Assembly (NCBI GenBank): GCA_905221615.1
Contig: CAJNDT010000968.1
Span: 124,001 to 188,000 of the forward strand
DNA: 64,000 nt
Origin: Symbiodinium sp. CCMP2592
Lineage: Eukaryota > Sar > Dinophyceae > Suessiales > Symbiodiniaceae
Direction of reading: 5' to 3'
In this document: in pieces, positions 41,701 through 52,162 of the stretch
Layout of the letters: each line of letters begins with the position of its first letter
How positions within the stretch are numbered: the stretch's first letter is position 1
Notes under the pieces: model-generated
Told to the model about the DNA's origin: nothing
Databases searched by the model: none
The model's input: the letters and a program-made list of their open reading frames with translations, nothing else
Translations under genes and position numbers: made by a program

Positions 41701-43498
41701 ATCCTTCCTCTTAGGTCCCCGTCTTTGTTGTCCCAGTTTGAAGGGCATGGTCACGCCAAGTCTAGGAGCCCCCTCCCCTTTTGGCGGATGCAGTGCCAGA
41801 ATTATACCGTCAAAGCCTCCATAAGGCTAAGTCCTTTGTGCTCCTCAAATTCATCGTTTTTCCCAAGGTGCTTGCTTGAGCCTTGATACTCCACTGAGGC
41901 CAGCAGCCGCCGGTCGAAGAAGACGCCGCCGAAGCCCAATCCGCCGGTGAAGAAAACGGCCGAGCCCGAAGCCTAGGAACCCCAAGAAGGCCCCATATGA
42001 CTTTTAGTAGTATAGTCGGTGAAGGGTGCCCTGAACCCTGAACTCTATACCCTGGACCCAAAGCCCTAAACCACAGACCCGAAGCCCCAAATTCCTCAAT
42101 GTCAACCCTCTCCCACAAAGCGAACGTTGGGGTTCCGGGCTTCATGTTCCCCATCGCACAGCACCGAAGAATTTCCTGTGGACCGTCGACGTACGAAGTA
42201 CTGTCCGGGCCGGGGTGCTCTGGCATCGCTTAGATTCAACTCGCATGGTTTTCGGGTTGTTAAGTGATTTGGGGTTAGAGTTCCGGCATTTGAGGTTCGC
42301 ATCCGCTCACCGTTTCATGATGTAGCTGTGAATTTTAGAAATCAACCAACCCGAATATAGACCGAAAGCGAGTAGTCTCCGGTTATGAGAGCCCCTAACT
42401 AGGGAATTTTCTGGTTCTCAGAACTTGGCCTCTTGGCTCACGTATCCCAGGCTCTTAACCTCAGCCTTAAACTCTACAGCTAAGCTCGAAGTCCTCATAC
42501 CGTGCAGACTAGCCTTGCTAGGCAGTTTGGTGTCGGGAGTACTGAGTATGAACATCCTTCAGAATCGTCATGCAGATATGGGAGTTTCTGAAAATAGGGG
42601 ACTCCAGTATAGTACCCTAAATAGTAGGATCCTTACTATAAGGACCCCCGAATAAGGTACCCCTAATTTTCGAAAACTCCCATATACAGCGATACACTCC
42701 AAAAACCCAGGCCCGATTATTATTAGCTGGAAGTTTGAAAGCCCGATAAAGCCCCGTAGAACATACCGTCATATTACATACACCTTACGATTTACAGCTG
42801 AGGGTTTGGAAACTTGCTTCGCAGCATCCTCGCCACGGTAACTCCAGAGGGGCAGTTGCAGAATCCATGTGGCAGTTTCAGCACTAGAGGTTTGAGGTTG
42901 AGGGTTTAGAGTAGAGCCTCCTTTCAAGCAGGGTTTGCAGGTGTGTACAGGGCTTCTGATTCTGTCGAATATTGGTTAGTGTATGCATTTGGGAACTATC
43001 TGGGCAATAAAAAGTTTACTCAGTCTACTCCAGATAGACATAGACTTTAAATAGTAGGATCCTAGATACAATGACCGCTTATAACCCTAAGTCCTAGGTG
43101 CATTGAACTTCTTGGTATTATGGTTATGCCATGGGAAGCCTAATTACGAAGTCCCATGATTGGTAAACTGGTAAACTAGCCGTTTTGAGATTTCTCTACA
43201 GGGTTTTGCAACGGTTTTGTAGGGTTTAGGGTTGTAGGTTTTAGGGTTGGGGTTCAGCAGGGTTCAGGGTCGAGATGCTCGCAGCTGGCCCAGCAATCCA
43301 TATTGTGTTTTCATGCGACGTGCTTGGGTGGACTGGGGCTGACAAGGTTCCAACATGTTTTGACTTTTGAAAACCTCGGGAAAGCATTAGCCATTCCCAT
43401 GCCCTGAGCCAAGTCCCAAGACGGCCTCCTGAGCAAATTTCGCACTGGGCGTTGGGTGGTTTGTCAGCAAGAGTAGTATCTTTGTGGTAGTAGCAGTC

Positions 43499-43550
<52 letters not shown>

Positions 43551-46500
43551 CAGTAGCAGCAGCAGAAGTAGTAGTAGTTGTTGTAGTAGAAGACAGAAGT
43601 AATAATAGTGATAGCACCAGTAGTAGTACAAAGTAGTCGTCTTCGCAGTAGCAGCACGGGTGGTGTTAGTGTGCTCTGAGTCAGGAACAGTCGAGGCTCT
43701 AGAACAAGCAGGAAACTGAGCGCAGATAGCGTGGTCATATCTAATTCTGGAATGGTATTGCAGCTGATTCCAGTGCAAAGCTCGCAGCCCTAGCCATCCA
43801 AGCACCGCAGGAGCCAACATGAGGATCGTCGGCTCCTGTGCGACGATTTCGAAAGTTTAGCGCTTTTGAATGATCCCAGATCCTCCAACGTGAGGCACAC
43901 AAGCTCCCCTCAAAATTTCAAAGATCTCACATCACCCTGCCCGAAAAGCCACACCAACCTCTAATCTTGAGAAAGTCGCCTCTTAGCGCTGGCACGGGCG
44001 CACAGACCGTGCCCGCGGCGGCGGGCGCCGACGCCTGCTACGGCCCGCATAAACCTGATTGCCGGGCATGTTTCGAAAAGGCTGCGACAGCATTGCTACG
44101 CACAGAGGTCTCCTTGTTCTGTTGAGGCTACCGATCCGTCTGTGGGTACCCAAAGATCTACGTATCAGAGGTTCACATCACACGCCCGACCTGTAAATCC
44201 TGAACCCCAAAGTTTTCAACCCCAATCGCCAAGTCCTGTAAACCCCTAATTCGAAAAGGACTACACCTCAACGCCAAGCGTCCTCCAACCCCCAAACCCC
44301 TAAAAGCCCCCAGCCCCCCCAAACCCTAAAGCCCAAACCAATTTACATCCTTTAAAGGTGCCCTATTCAACAAACTTTGAAACAACCCTGAGTAAAAAAC
44401 ACATAGGTATCGGAAGCCCTGCAAGAGCCTTACAACAAATCGAGACAACCCACGTCGAGCCTGTAGAACTAGAATCCATATACTTATGGAAGTGGAACCC
44501 ATATCAGAACTTGTAGAAAGAGAACCCATAGAAACTATGTAGAAAGAGGTGGAACCCACATAGAACTCATAGAAACAGAACCCATTTAGAGTTGTTATAA
44601 GTAGAACCAACATAGAACTTATAGAAGCCATGAAGTTTTCTTCGCAGGATCCGACGAAGACGGTCGGCGACGATGGCCGGCCCAGCTGCTGGGCTTTTGC
44701 TTAAATAACAATAGTTTAGGGTTTGGGGTGTAGGGGTTTAGGGTTTAGGGGTTTAGGGGTTTGGGGGGTTTAGGGATTTAGGGATTTAGGGGTTTAGGGA
44801 TTTAGGGGTTTAGGGGTTAGGGGTTTAGGGTTAAGGGTTTTTGCTCGTTACCATAGTTTAAGGTTCCTTGATTATAGATCCCTAAAGAGGTAACTTGAAA
44901 TTATAGATCCCCACTACGGTAACTTAACGTATGCTCCTTTACCCTAAACTTTTCAAGGAATCATTGTGGTAGATCTTCTATAGAGGGATCTATTTCTATA
45001 GATCCCTCTAAGGAGCCCTTAAAGAAACTCTTGAAGGAGCCCCAGGGTAACTTCAATTAGATTCCTTAACCTTAAACCTTAAGCCCTAAACCTTGAACCC
45101 TTAGTGGGACCCTAAACTCTGGTAGGGCTCCTGAAGAAGATCCCGTTGAGAAGCCCTTGAAGGAACTCCCTAAAAACCCTTAACCCCTATAGATCCCTTC
45201 AAGGAACAACCCCCCTCAAGGAACCCCGAAACATCTCTGTAATGAACGCGTAAACCCTAGAGCCCCTATAGATCCCTTAAAGGAACCCCCGTAGATCCCT
45301 TCACAGATCCCTTTAGGAAACCGTTTAAGGAACCCTCATGGATCCCTTTAAGGAGCCCTTTAGGGAACCCTTATAAATCCCATTAAAGGAGCCCTTAAAG
45401 GAGCTCTTAAAGGAGCCCTTAAAAGGACCGAGCCTAGGCTTCTTCGTCCCGAGCGCGACCTTCAGCTTCCCGAAGCCGGGCCCGAAGAGGAAGAAGGCGC
45501 CCGCACCCCGGGGAGATCCGTAAAGGGGATCCTTTCAGGCATCCTTAAAGGGCTTCAAGAAGGGATCCTTCAAGGGATCTATAGGGGTTTAGGGTTTCGG
45601 GGTTGAGGGTTTAGGGTTTTAGGGTTTCGGGTTTAGGAGGTTAGGAGTTTGAAGGTTTAGGGTGTAGGATTCTAGGGTTTGAGGGTGCAGGGTTGAGGGT
45701 TTAGGGTTTAAGACAGGAACATAGGTTCTACATGTGTTGCTTGTCTTGTTATTTGGCTTAAGGGTTTCGGGCCACCCGGCCAAGGTCGTTTTAGGTTAGA
45801 GGTGGAAACGTCGGGACTTAGGGCTTGGGGTTTGTTCTTTTGATAGAGTAGACAGTGCTGGCCATTGTTGGCATTCCCATTCTTCATCTTGGAACCTAAA
45901 CCCTAAACCCCAAGCCCCAAACTCTACACCCTGAACGCAAGAGGCTGCCCGGGTTTTTCACGCAGAAAAGGATCAGAAGAAGAACAATCTTGATTTTGAG
46001 CTCTAAATGATTAATAAGGAGATCCCTCAGAGGTCCCTACATTTATGCTGGAATTATCAGGGGTCCTTACATTATACAAGACTGTTTACTACCGTATCTA
46101 GGGCTTCAGGACTCGGGTCCTGGCCTTTGCTCCTGAAATCCGTCGCCCGAAGGCCCGAAACCCGGTATGCACCAAAACGGTTTAGGGTTTAGGGTAGTCA
46201 TTAAGGCCTCCGTATCAGCCATATGTCATTTTCCCGCAATTGACATGCATTTCGAACGACCCGGATGGAGTTTGGATTATTAGAGGAATGGGGTTTTGGG
46301 GTGCATTCTAGTTCAAGCATAAATGGTGTAGGCCGATACCCTAAACCCTCAACCCAGACGCCTAAGCCCCAAGCCCTAAGCCCATCTGCACCACGTTCCA
46401 AACACTTTTTTACACCCCTACGCCCTCAGCCCCTAACCAAAAACCGTAAACTCTCAACCCAAGCCCTATACCCAACCAGGAGGTTTCGGGGCCTCAAATC

Positions 46501-47362
46501 AAACCAAACCTCAAAGCCTCAACCCCCAAACTCAACCAGGAGGTCTTAAACCCCAAACCCGAACCGCCCGAACCTTGTTATAGAGTTAGGGGCCCGAACT
46601 CTAAACCTAAACCCCCAACCAAAACCCTAAATCTTAGCCCAACCCGGAGGAAGAGAGCGAGCCCGAGCAGAAAATCCAGGAAGAGGTTGTCGTCGACATC
46701 AAAGCTCAGTCGGAGCGACGGTGGGGTTGAGAGGTCGGGGTTTGGGGCTCAGGGGTTAGGGTTTGGGATTTAGTTTTACGGTTGTTAAGGGCACTGCAGG
46801 GGTGCCCATCAGGGTTTAGTTTTTCATGAACATTTGGACGAAGGGCTATCTAAAATTTCAGGTTTCTTACGATGAAGGATAATCTGAGGGGAAAATGTTG
46901 AGAAGGAGTCAAACGTTGCACTGGCTTTGTTGCAAGGGTCCTGTATCTTCTGAAGCTACGACTTGCTTGCACCTTTCTTTTCTTACCATCAAACTGTTGC
47001 TAGTTCCATGGGAATGACGGCTTTTGTCTGACTGACGCAGCTTTCCCTGACACAGTAGCTTCCTCCGGCGTTATCTTGGGGCCCCGAACATGCCGATCCG
47101 ACATACCAGGCTCATATCATCCTATGAGCCCCTATGTGTCCCCAACCATAAGCCTCCAGCCCTGAAGACCTGCAGGAAATCCGCTTGCAGGTGAAATACC
47201 CGAAGCCCACAACAAGCAGGGTTTTGGGTTTGGGACACTGACAGACTCTCCGGCCCAAACCACCAAAGTTCCGGTCCCGCACTTTCCAAAGGAGCGTCCC
47301 ATGCCTGGCTGGCAGCTGGCCGTCGCGAACTTCCAGAACGAATGGAGGCCGATTATTGCAGG
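38704..47362 (+). CDS. fragmented gene of unknown function, twelve phase-compatible exons
   Basis: Proposed exons: 38704-38740, 39677-39749, 39939-40006, 40191-40231, 41290-41329, 41899-41970, 42162-42214, 43987-44107, 44648-44692, 45433-45519, 46638-46720, 47292-47362. Each begins after AG and ends before GT or GC. Codon phase is kept across the junctions through exon 11. Exon 12 in its best-looking frame does not follow exon 11 in phase, so a small exon may be missing. The peptide is mostly disordered in character (Ser/Pro/Lys- and Glu-rich) with one Cys cluster (CYGPHKPDCRACF) and a tryptophan-containing segment (GWQLAVANFQNEWRP). No domain recognised. The start is not found; possible continuation at 51129 and 54850. 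Confidence 0.5.
39677..39749 (+). CDS. unknown gene, candidate exon 2
   Basis: Between TTCGAAG and donor GTGAAG; TRGEGSSERQEFQRRLTQNS then VSEV, with one base left over. Confidence 0.45.
39939..40006 (+). CDS. unknown gene, candidate exon 3
   Basis: Between CTCTTAG and a GC donor; ADELSRLFSPARQHADAASS then SK after two bases that complete the codon from exon 2. Confidence 0.45.
40191..40231 (+). CDS. unknown gene, candidate exon 4
   Basis: Between ACCACCAG and donor GTTACG; ASPDVNHRKWFRP plus two bases. CCCTAAA array immediately upstream, TTTAGGG words immediately downstream. Confidence 0.5.
41290..41329 (+). CDS. unknown gene, candidate exon 5
   Basis: Between GGGCAG and donor GTATAT; one base then PKRGQVAPSSGEP. 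Confidence 0.4.
41899..41970 (+). CDS. unknown gene, candidate exon 6
   Basis: Between CCACTGAG and a GC donor; 24 codons ASSRRSKKTPPKPNPPVKKT then AEPE. A basic, proline-rich linker. Confidence 0.5.
42162..42214 (+). CDS. unknown gene, candidate exon 7
   Basis: Between TCGCACAG and donor GTGCTC; HRRISCGPSTYEVLSGP plus two bases. Confidence 0.4.
42579..42682. mobile_element. TIR element, family A, TA target duplication
   Basis: TGGGAGTTTCTGAAAATAGG and its near-inverse, bordered by TA; very similar in size to 25305-25407 and 58469-58571. Confidence 0.82.
42683..43986. other. intronic stretch before candidate exon 8
   Basis: Telomere-like words, the AGT microsatellite at 43486-43592, and microsatellite-derived open frames. 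No gene supported. Confidence 0.45.
43486..43592 (+). repeat. AGT trinucleotide microsatellite
   Basis: About 100 bases of AGT with AGC interruptions. The poly-Leu, poly-Tyr and poly-Thr frames on the opposite strand come from it. Confidence 0.9.
43987..44107 (+). CDS. unknown gene, candidate exon 8 (Cys cluster)
   Basis: Between CTCTTAG and donor GTCTCC; one base plus 40 codons, the longest exon of this gene. Contains ACYGPHKPDCRACFEKAATA, with C-x7-C-x2-C and a His, possibly metal binding. Confidence 0.5.
44648..44692 (+). CDS. unknown gene, candidate exon 9
   Basis: Between TTCGCAG and a GC donor; 15 codons DPTKTVGDDGRPSCW, phase 0 at both ends. Confidence 0.45.
44713..44836 (+). repeat. 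telomere-like TTTAGGG array
   Basis: About fifteen TTTAGGG/TTTAGGGG units directly after candidate exon 9. Confidence 0.85.
45130..45432 (+). repeat. degenerate AAGGAGCCCTTA / GATCCCTTTAAAGGAACC repeat
   Basis: Short near-palindromic words tandemly repeated; similar DNA at 21680-21880 and 29470-29520. No coding sense. Confidence 0.6.
45433..45519 (+). CDS. unknown gene, candidate exon 10
   Basis: Between GACCGAG and donor GTAAAG; 29 codons, PRLLRPERDLQLPEAGPEEE then EGARTPGRS, phase 0 at both ends. Other frames are open, so the frame rests on phase. Confidence 0.42.
46638..46720 (+). CDS. unknown gene, candidate exon 11
   Basis: Between AATCTTAG and donor GTGGGG; PNPEEESEPEQKIQEEVVVD then IKAQSER, acidic. 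Flanked by CCCTAAA words upstream and GGGTTT words downstream. Confidence 0.5.
47292..47362 (+). CDS. unknown gene, candidate exon 12
   Basis: Between TTCCAAAG and donor GTTGTG; ERPMPGWQLAVANFQNEWRP then IIA plus two bases. The frame does not follow directly from exon 11, so a small exon between them may be missing. Confidence 0.42.
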
Positions 47363-48016
47363 GTTGTGGAGTTTTGGTTTTACGTCTTTCGGTGCCCGAG
47401 TCTTGGGATGGCCCTGAAGCTACGGTATGGCAAGGCTTAGGGTTTTCTGGGTCGGTTGGGCCTGGGCTTTGTGGGTGTTATGGGTTGCTACTTCGGTCTG
47501 TCAGCGCTTTTGCCGCAGGAGCTTTGGTTCCGCGTTATGCATCCACGCTGTAGACTGGAGACATCTTGCCAAGAAATGAACTCAGAAGGCCTTCATGCTT
47601 GATGCCTGGGGTTGAGGTTACTAAACCGGCCTCTGCATCTCGCATTGTGTAGAGTTTGTCGGTGGCCAACCTCTGTAAGCCCGAAATTGACGAGGTACAT
47701 GAGCCGCAATGCCATGAAGGTGTGAGTCTAAATACCGATGCAGATGTTGTGTCCAACTATTAAGAGGTGCTGTCCAGCAGGATGTGGACGTGGTAGCTGA
47801 ATTAGAGCATGTGTCTCAGCCTATCCTTGTTCTACCATGGCCAGATGCTCGTCCCTGCTGTTTCCGAACTCAGGCTACGATTGACAGGGGCTCGCATGAA
47901 TCATGAGCTCCGAAAAAACCGCGTGTTTCATCCGATGCAGGCTACGCTTTTTGTACTAGCGACTTGTCGGTGGAGGGGTCGAAGCCAACAGTGTTTAGCT
48001 AAAAGCTGCTGCAGGC
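47363..48016. other. stretch upstream of the PARP gene
   Basis: Less repetitive than other spacers. It may hold the PARP promoter or a small 5' exon; TTATTAG at 48063-48069 could be a 3' splice site. No complete spliced-leader relic was found. Confidence 0.35.
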
Positions 48017-49702
48017 ATGCTGTTTGCACCAACATCTTCCACCCTGATAAAGCTTTGCGAATTTATTAGGTCTGGAGTTGCGTGGGAGTGCAAGCGCATC
48101 ATGTCCCAGCAGTTGCCAGCTGCACCCGACAAGGTGCCGCAATGGGAGTTTTTTCACGAGCGGTGGCTGCCCTTTACCGAACAAGCTAATGTCGAGGTGG
48201 AGGCTGCGTACCAAGCGAGTAATCCGGCCATCACGGTTCATATTTTCCAGTCTGACTATCAGATTAATATCCTGCAGTCTTGCCAGAAGAATTTGAAAAC
48301 TGGACGGATGCGTCAGATTCGAAGAACGATGGTAATCCTCGAGCAGGCTTGGCTGGAGCACAGTTCACAATTGTTGAGCCAGTTGGACGGCCACCGGTTC
48401 TGCACAGCGTTAGCACGCATGCACTGCACCTTGCAGTGGATGGCTTTAGCTGGAGCAGCAGATCGTGCTGGCGCGGAGCACCAAAGGATGCGACAACAGA
48501 TGCAGCGACAGATGGACTCCCCTGCGAAGTCCACCATGTTGCTTCAAAATGAGCTCGTCGCTGAGAAAGAGTTTCATCGAAGAGAGCTGCTTGAGATGCA
48601 AACTAAGCTTGAAGAAATGTCAGCTTCGAAGGCAAATCTCGAAACTCAGCTGAAGGTAGAGTGTGACCTGCGTAAGGCCGTGGAAGATGCCTCACGGGAT
48701 GAGATCGCCAGGTTGAAGGAGTCAAAAGACCGGACAGAGCAAGAACTGCTTGAACTCAAAGATGCACATATCGATTTGCAGGAAAAGCTCTGTAAGAAAA
48801 AAAAGGCTGCATTGCAGCTTCAGACCAGCTTGGATGCAGAACAACAGTTGCATGAGACAAAGTGGAACCACTTGAGACTACATCTTCTATCACAGTTGCC
48901 ACGCCTTGGTGCGGTGAAAGAGGGATCTGGCGTTTTCGGCTTTCCACAGGACCATCCCAAGTTTGTGGCTCTTCGAGATCTGTTTATGAACTCGATGGCT
49001 CAGCATCGTTATGACATAGGCTCTGACCGGTGGTGTGAGGCACCTAACGTGCGTGTCATGCGCATTCTCGAAATCCGGAACAGCAACTTGCAAGAGCTGT
49101 TCGAGACGGCCAGGAACCTCGAAGTTTTCCCGCGGAATCGGACAGGGTGTTCGACCATTCCACACATGCAGGCGTTCAAGTGCAACGTAGAAGCAGGAGC
49201 CGTCGACTTGAATGAGTACTTGCTTTTCCATGGTTGCCCAATGCATGCTGTGGATGAAATTTCTAAGCGTGGTCTTGATCCGCAACGTGGTGGAGAAGTC
49301 AATGGCACCATGTTTGGCCTCGGAAGCTACTTCGCTCAAAATGCTTCGAAGAGTGACCTGTACACCACCTGCGGCAATTGCAGATCGGGAGGAAAATTCT
49401 CGGATTGCTGCCATGCCACAGGAGAGCGATGTATTCTAGTGGTACGGGTTGTGCTTGGCGAGTCGATGCCAGTGACAACCCAGAAAATCAGCCAGTCGCG
49501 CAGAGCCCCGGATCGCAGTAGCGGTGATCCGTACGACTCCGTCACGGCTCTGACTAAAAAACATGGTGGAAGAGTCGACCACATGGAGTTTGTGAGCTTC
49601 GCGAAGAACCTGTCTTTGGTCCAGTATCAGATATACTATCGGCATCGTGAGACCTGCCAGTGTCAGAACTGCCAGCACAGAAGGCTGAGATCTCAACGAT
49701 GA
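48017..49702 (+). CDS. WWE domain / coiled-coil / PARP-type ADP-ribosyltransferase
   Basis: 561 aa, open without introns. Residues about 40-105 form a WWE domain (WEFFHERW..., ending NLKTGRMRQIRR), a module that binds ADP-ribose-type ligands. Residues about 175-290 are a charged coiled coil. The C-terminal 230 residues are a PARP catalytic domain: LFHG with His405, FGLGSYFA with Tyr438, and NLSLVQYQIYY, where the usual catalytic Glu is Leu532. An H-Y-L triad points to mono-ADP-ribosylation rather than polymer synthesis. Between them, CGNCRSGGKFSDCCH resembles the zinc-binding insertion of tankyrases. The tail is Cys-rich (CQCQNCQHRR). The start is uncertain: Met1, or Met29 just before the WWE domain. 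No signal peptide; likely nuclear or cytosolic. It lies between candidate exons of a fragmented gene and may be nested in its intron. Confidence 0.9.
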   Translation: MLFAPTSSTLIKLCEFIRSGVAWECKRIMSQQLPAAPDKVPQWEFFHERWLPFTEQANVEVEAAYQASNPAITVHIFQSDYQINILQSCQKNLKTGRMRQIRRTMVILEQAWLEHSSQLLSQLDGHRFCTALARMHCTLQWMALAGAADRAGAEHQRMRQQMQRQMDSPAKSTMLLQNELVAEKEFHRRELLEMQTKLEEMSASKANLETQLKVECDLRKAVEDASRDEIARLKESKDRTEQELLELKDAHIDLQEKLCKKKKAALQLQTSLDAEQQLHETKWNHLRLHLLSQLPRLGAVKEGSGVFGFPQDHPKFVALRDLFMNSMAQHRYDIGSDRWCEAPNVRVMRILEIRNSNLQELFETARNLEVFPRNRTGCSTIPHMQAFKCNVEAGAVDLNEYLLFHGCPMHAVDEISKRGLDPQRGGEVNGTMFGLGSYFAQNASKSDLYTTCGNCRSGGKFSDCCHATGERCILVVRVVLGESMPVTTQKISQSRRAPDRSSGDPYDSVTALTKKHGGRVDHMEFVSFAKNLSLVQYQIYYRHRETCQCQNCQHRRLRSQR

Positions 49703-49920
49703 TTCATGTGAAGATGATTAAGTTGTCTGAGCTTCAAGGCTTGGTGGCTTTGTGGCATCAGGTTGCATTGTCGGGTCAATGCGGTCTTGGACAAATCTCA
49801 CGTTTGGAGTTTAGAGCTTTGCGCTTGCTCATGCTTGAACATGCACGTTTGAGGCAGAGAATCGCGGCACGTGAGCCCCAAGCTAACTTGCACCGTCCAC
49901 ATAGCCAGTGCCGTAAAGTC

Positions 49921-50036
49921 AGCCCTGAACTCCCGAAACCCTAACCCCGTAAGCCCCCAAACCCTCAACCCTAAACCCTAAACCCTAAACCCCCAAACCC
50001 CCAAACCCTCAACCTTAAACCCTAAACCCCAAACTC
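49921..50036 (+). repeat. telomere-like CCCTAAA array
   Basis: About fourteen CCCTAAA/CCCCAAA units. Confidence 0.85.
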
Positions 50037-50837
50037 AACTCCGACTTGGGGGCTCTTGTGCCTGATATGAAGTGCAGATCTCTGCACTGCATAGCCGAGA
50101 TGGGAGGCTTGACTGGCATGTTGCGACGAAAAAGGGAATTAGGTTGCGGGCCTTGAATGTAGTGCCAGTCTTTAGGGGCTCCTTTAAGGGTCTTTAAGGG
50201 CTCTTTTCGGGTGTTTTGATTATAGAGTGGCCACGACACATGGTAGGACAAGATCCGCCGAAGCCTCGTTCTAGCTATTACGGCCGCTATATCTTTCTCA
50301 TATGGGCGTGAGGACTTGCACCCCCTGCTTGCACTAAGCCCTAGAAGCCCTATAAAACCACAGTGTTGAGGGTTTATAGACCCCAAACCCTTTGGGGTGT
50401 CGGGTTTAGGGACCCTAAAACCTTAAACCGTAAACCGGATAGATCCTGGGGTGAGAGGGTTTATGGGGAGTAGGGTCGAGGGTTTTGGGTTGATGTGTGA
50501 GGTGTTGGGTTGTGAGTCTCGGCTTCGCGATGCCCTCCAAGAGACTTTACTGTGTCCAACAGGTGAGGCCCTGGCACCCTGACCTGCACGCCTTCAGCCG
50601 TTAAAGGCTCTAGGCCTATTATCATCGCCAAAAGCTGAGAGAGTTGCGGGTATAGATAACTCAATTCCTGGTTTCAGCCTGCCGCTGCAGCTGCTGCTGT
50701 GCGATGACGATTACAACTATTGCTGTCGCCACTGCTGGCATTGCTGCTTCAAGTGACGGCTAGATACTGCTAGCGTTGTCAGTGTTCAGACAGCGAAGAA
50801 GTCAGTGCTACTTGCTGTAATTGCCCCCCCTCCTAAT

Positions 50838-50940
50838 GGCGATGACGATGATGACGATGATGATGCTGATGCTGCCAATGACGATGATTGCGGCTACGAT
50901 GATGACGATGATAGTGACATTGATGATGATTGTGGTGAGG
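50838..50940 (+). repeat. GAT/GAC trinucleotide microsatellite
   Basis: Imperfect GATGACGATGATG units; similar DNA at 24970-25210 and 26421-26448. Confidence 0.8.
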
Positions 50941-51128
50941 ATTATGACAAAGCCTAAACCCTACACAACAGTTTGACCCTAAAGCCCAAAACCCCAAACC
51001 CCTCAACCCTACACGACAGTTGGTATCCTCGTGCCACACCCTTTCGGACCCTACACCCTAAATCCCTAACCCCTAATCCTAAACCCCAAAAAACTTCAAC
51101 CCTACACCCTAAACCCCAAACCCTCTAG

Positions 51129-51210
51129 GCTCCTCCTCCGCGCCGCCCGCTTCCGTGGCTCGGCTCTGCGGCGGACGCCTCGCTACGTGGACGCCCGGGC
51201 CCAGGATCCG
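51129..51210 (+). CDS. candidate exon, possible continuation of the unknown gene
   Basis: Between CCTCTAG and donor GTTTTG; one base then LLLRAARFRGSALRRTPRYV then DARAQDP. Phase fits 47362 exactly, which would place the PARP gene inside an intron. Confidence 0.42.
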
Positions 51211-51516
51211 GTTTTGGGGTTTTATTTAGTTTAGGCCCCTTTGAGGGTCTACACTAGGGTCACCAGTTTGGGGGTCCTTTGAGGGTTCACGCTGGTTATA
51301 GGATTATAGGGTGTTGGGTGTTTAGGACCAGAAAGGTTTAGCATTGTAGGGTGTCTTTGGGTATCGGAATCCCAGAGGTCATGGGTTTTGGATTCCGGCT
51401 TTTGGGGGCTATAGGGGTTCAGATACTCGGCTGTTGGATGCCGGGTGTTGGCCTAGGGTTTTGTGTTTTTGAGAGTACGGGGTGTAGAGTTCTTGGCCCA
51501 AGGATTTGAAGGTTTG

Positions 51517-51619
51517 GGAACTCCAGAAAGTTGGAATATGGTTTCATGGTAGGATACCCTGCAATTTACCATAGAAGGGTTAGGCTAATCATATTCCAAC
51601 TTTCTGGCTTCTACTGTAG
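51517..51619. mobile_element. TIR element, family C
   Basis: CTCCAGAAAGTTGGAATATG at the left and CATATTCCAACTTTCTGG plus CTTCTACTGTA at the right. Confidence 0.75.
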
Positions 51620-51939
51620 GGCGGCGACCTGGGATCCTGGTTGCTTTGCTCCTCCTGACGTTCGGCTCAGTAGTCTGTGAGTTCAGCTAACATCGAAAGT
51701 CTGTCGATAACAACTACTTGCATTTGTGTTTCCTGCTTCGGTTTTCTAAGTGAGCAGGCCTTCGATCAACACATCTGTGTGGTTGGCTGGTTAGTTCAGT
51801 AGTTCATTGGCGGGAAGCCATCCTCTGCACTGCCACCACCGTACTTTCCTGATTCCCTGGGCCTTAGACGTGCCGCGTATGCGCGCATCATTGTCAGGGG
51901 TTCTCAGTCGATGCAGTTTCCCAGGCAGCCTTTCTTCAT

Positions 51940-52051
51940 CTAGGACCCAGAGTAGGCCCTTATTCCCTTTTTTGAGGGTTCAGGTTCCCTTATAAGCCCC
52001 TTTAAACCAAAAAGGGCACCCTTTTTATTCCTAGGTTACTCTTGGGTCTAG
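51940..52051. mobile_element. TIR element, family D, with 4-bp target duplication
   Basis: CTAGGACCCAGAGTAGGCCC at the left and TTACTCTTGGGTCTAG at the right, flanked by TCAT on both sides (51936-51939, 52052-52055). Lies 111 bp upstream of the ankyrin gene ATG. Confidence 0.82.
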
Positions 52052-52162
52052 TCATAGTTAGTCTGGAAATCAACCAAATGCAGTTAAATGCAGATGGGTG
52101 TTGATTGACAGCACACGTCCACAGAGGAACACGTAGCTAATCAGCTAGAGTATGACCGGAGC

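Larger units (their letters stand above)
49703..51128. other. spacer after the PARP gene
   Basis: Holds the CCCTAAA array at 49921-50036, degenerate repeats, GAT-type microsatellite DNA at 50838-50940 and CCCTAAA words up to the candidate exon at 51129. No gene supported. Confidence 0.45.

Noticed and set aside
43241-43820. Minus-strand frames with poly-Leu, poly-Tyr and poly-Thr
   Set aside because: Direct products of the AGT microsatellite at 43486-43592.
45750-45775. Possible spliced-leader relic (TTTGGCTTAAGG)
   Set aside because: Only a partial match to the dinoflagellate leader end as I remember it, with no adjoining gene start.
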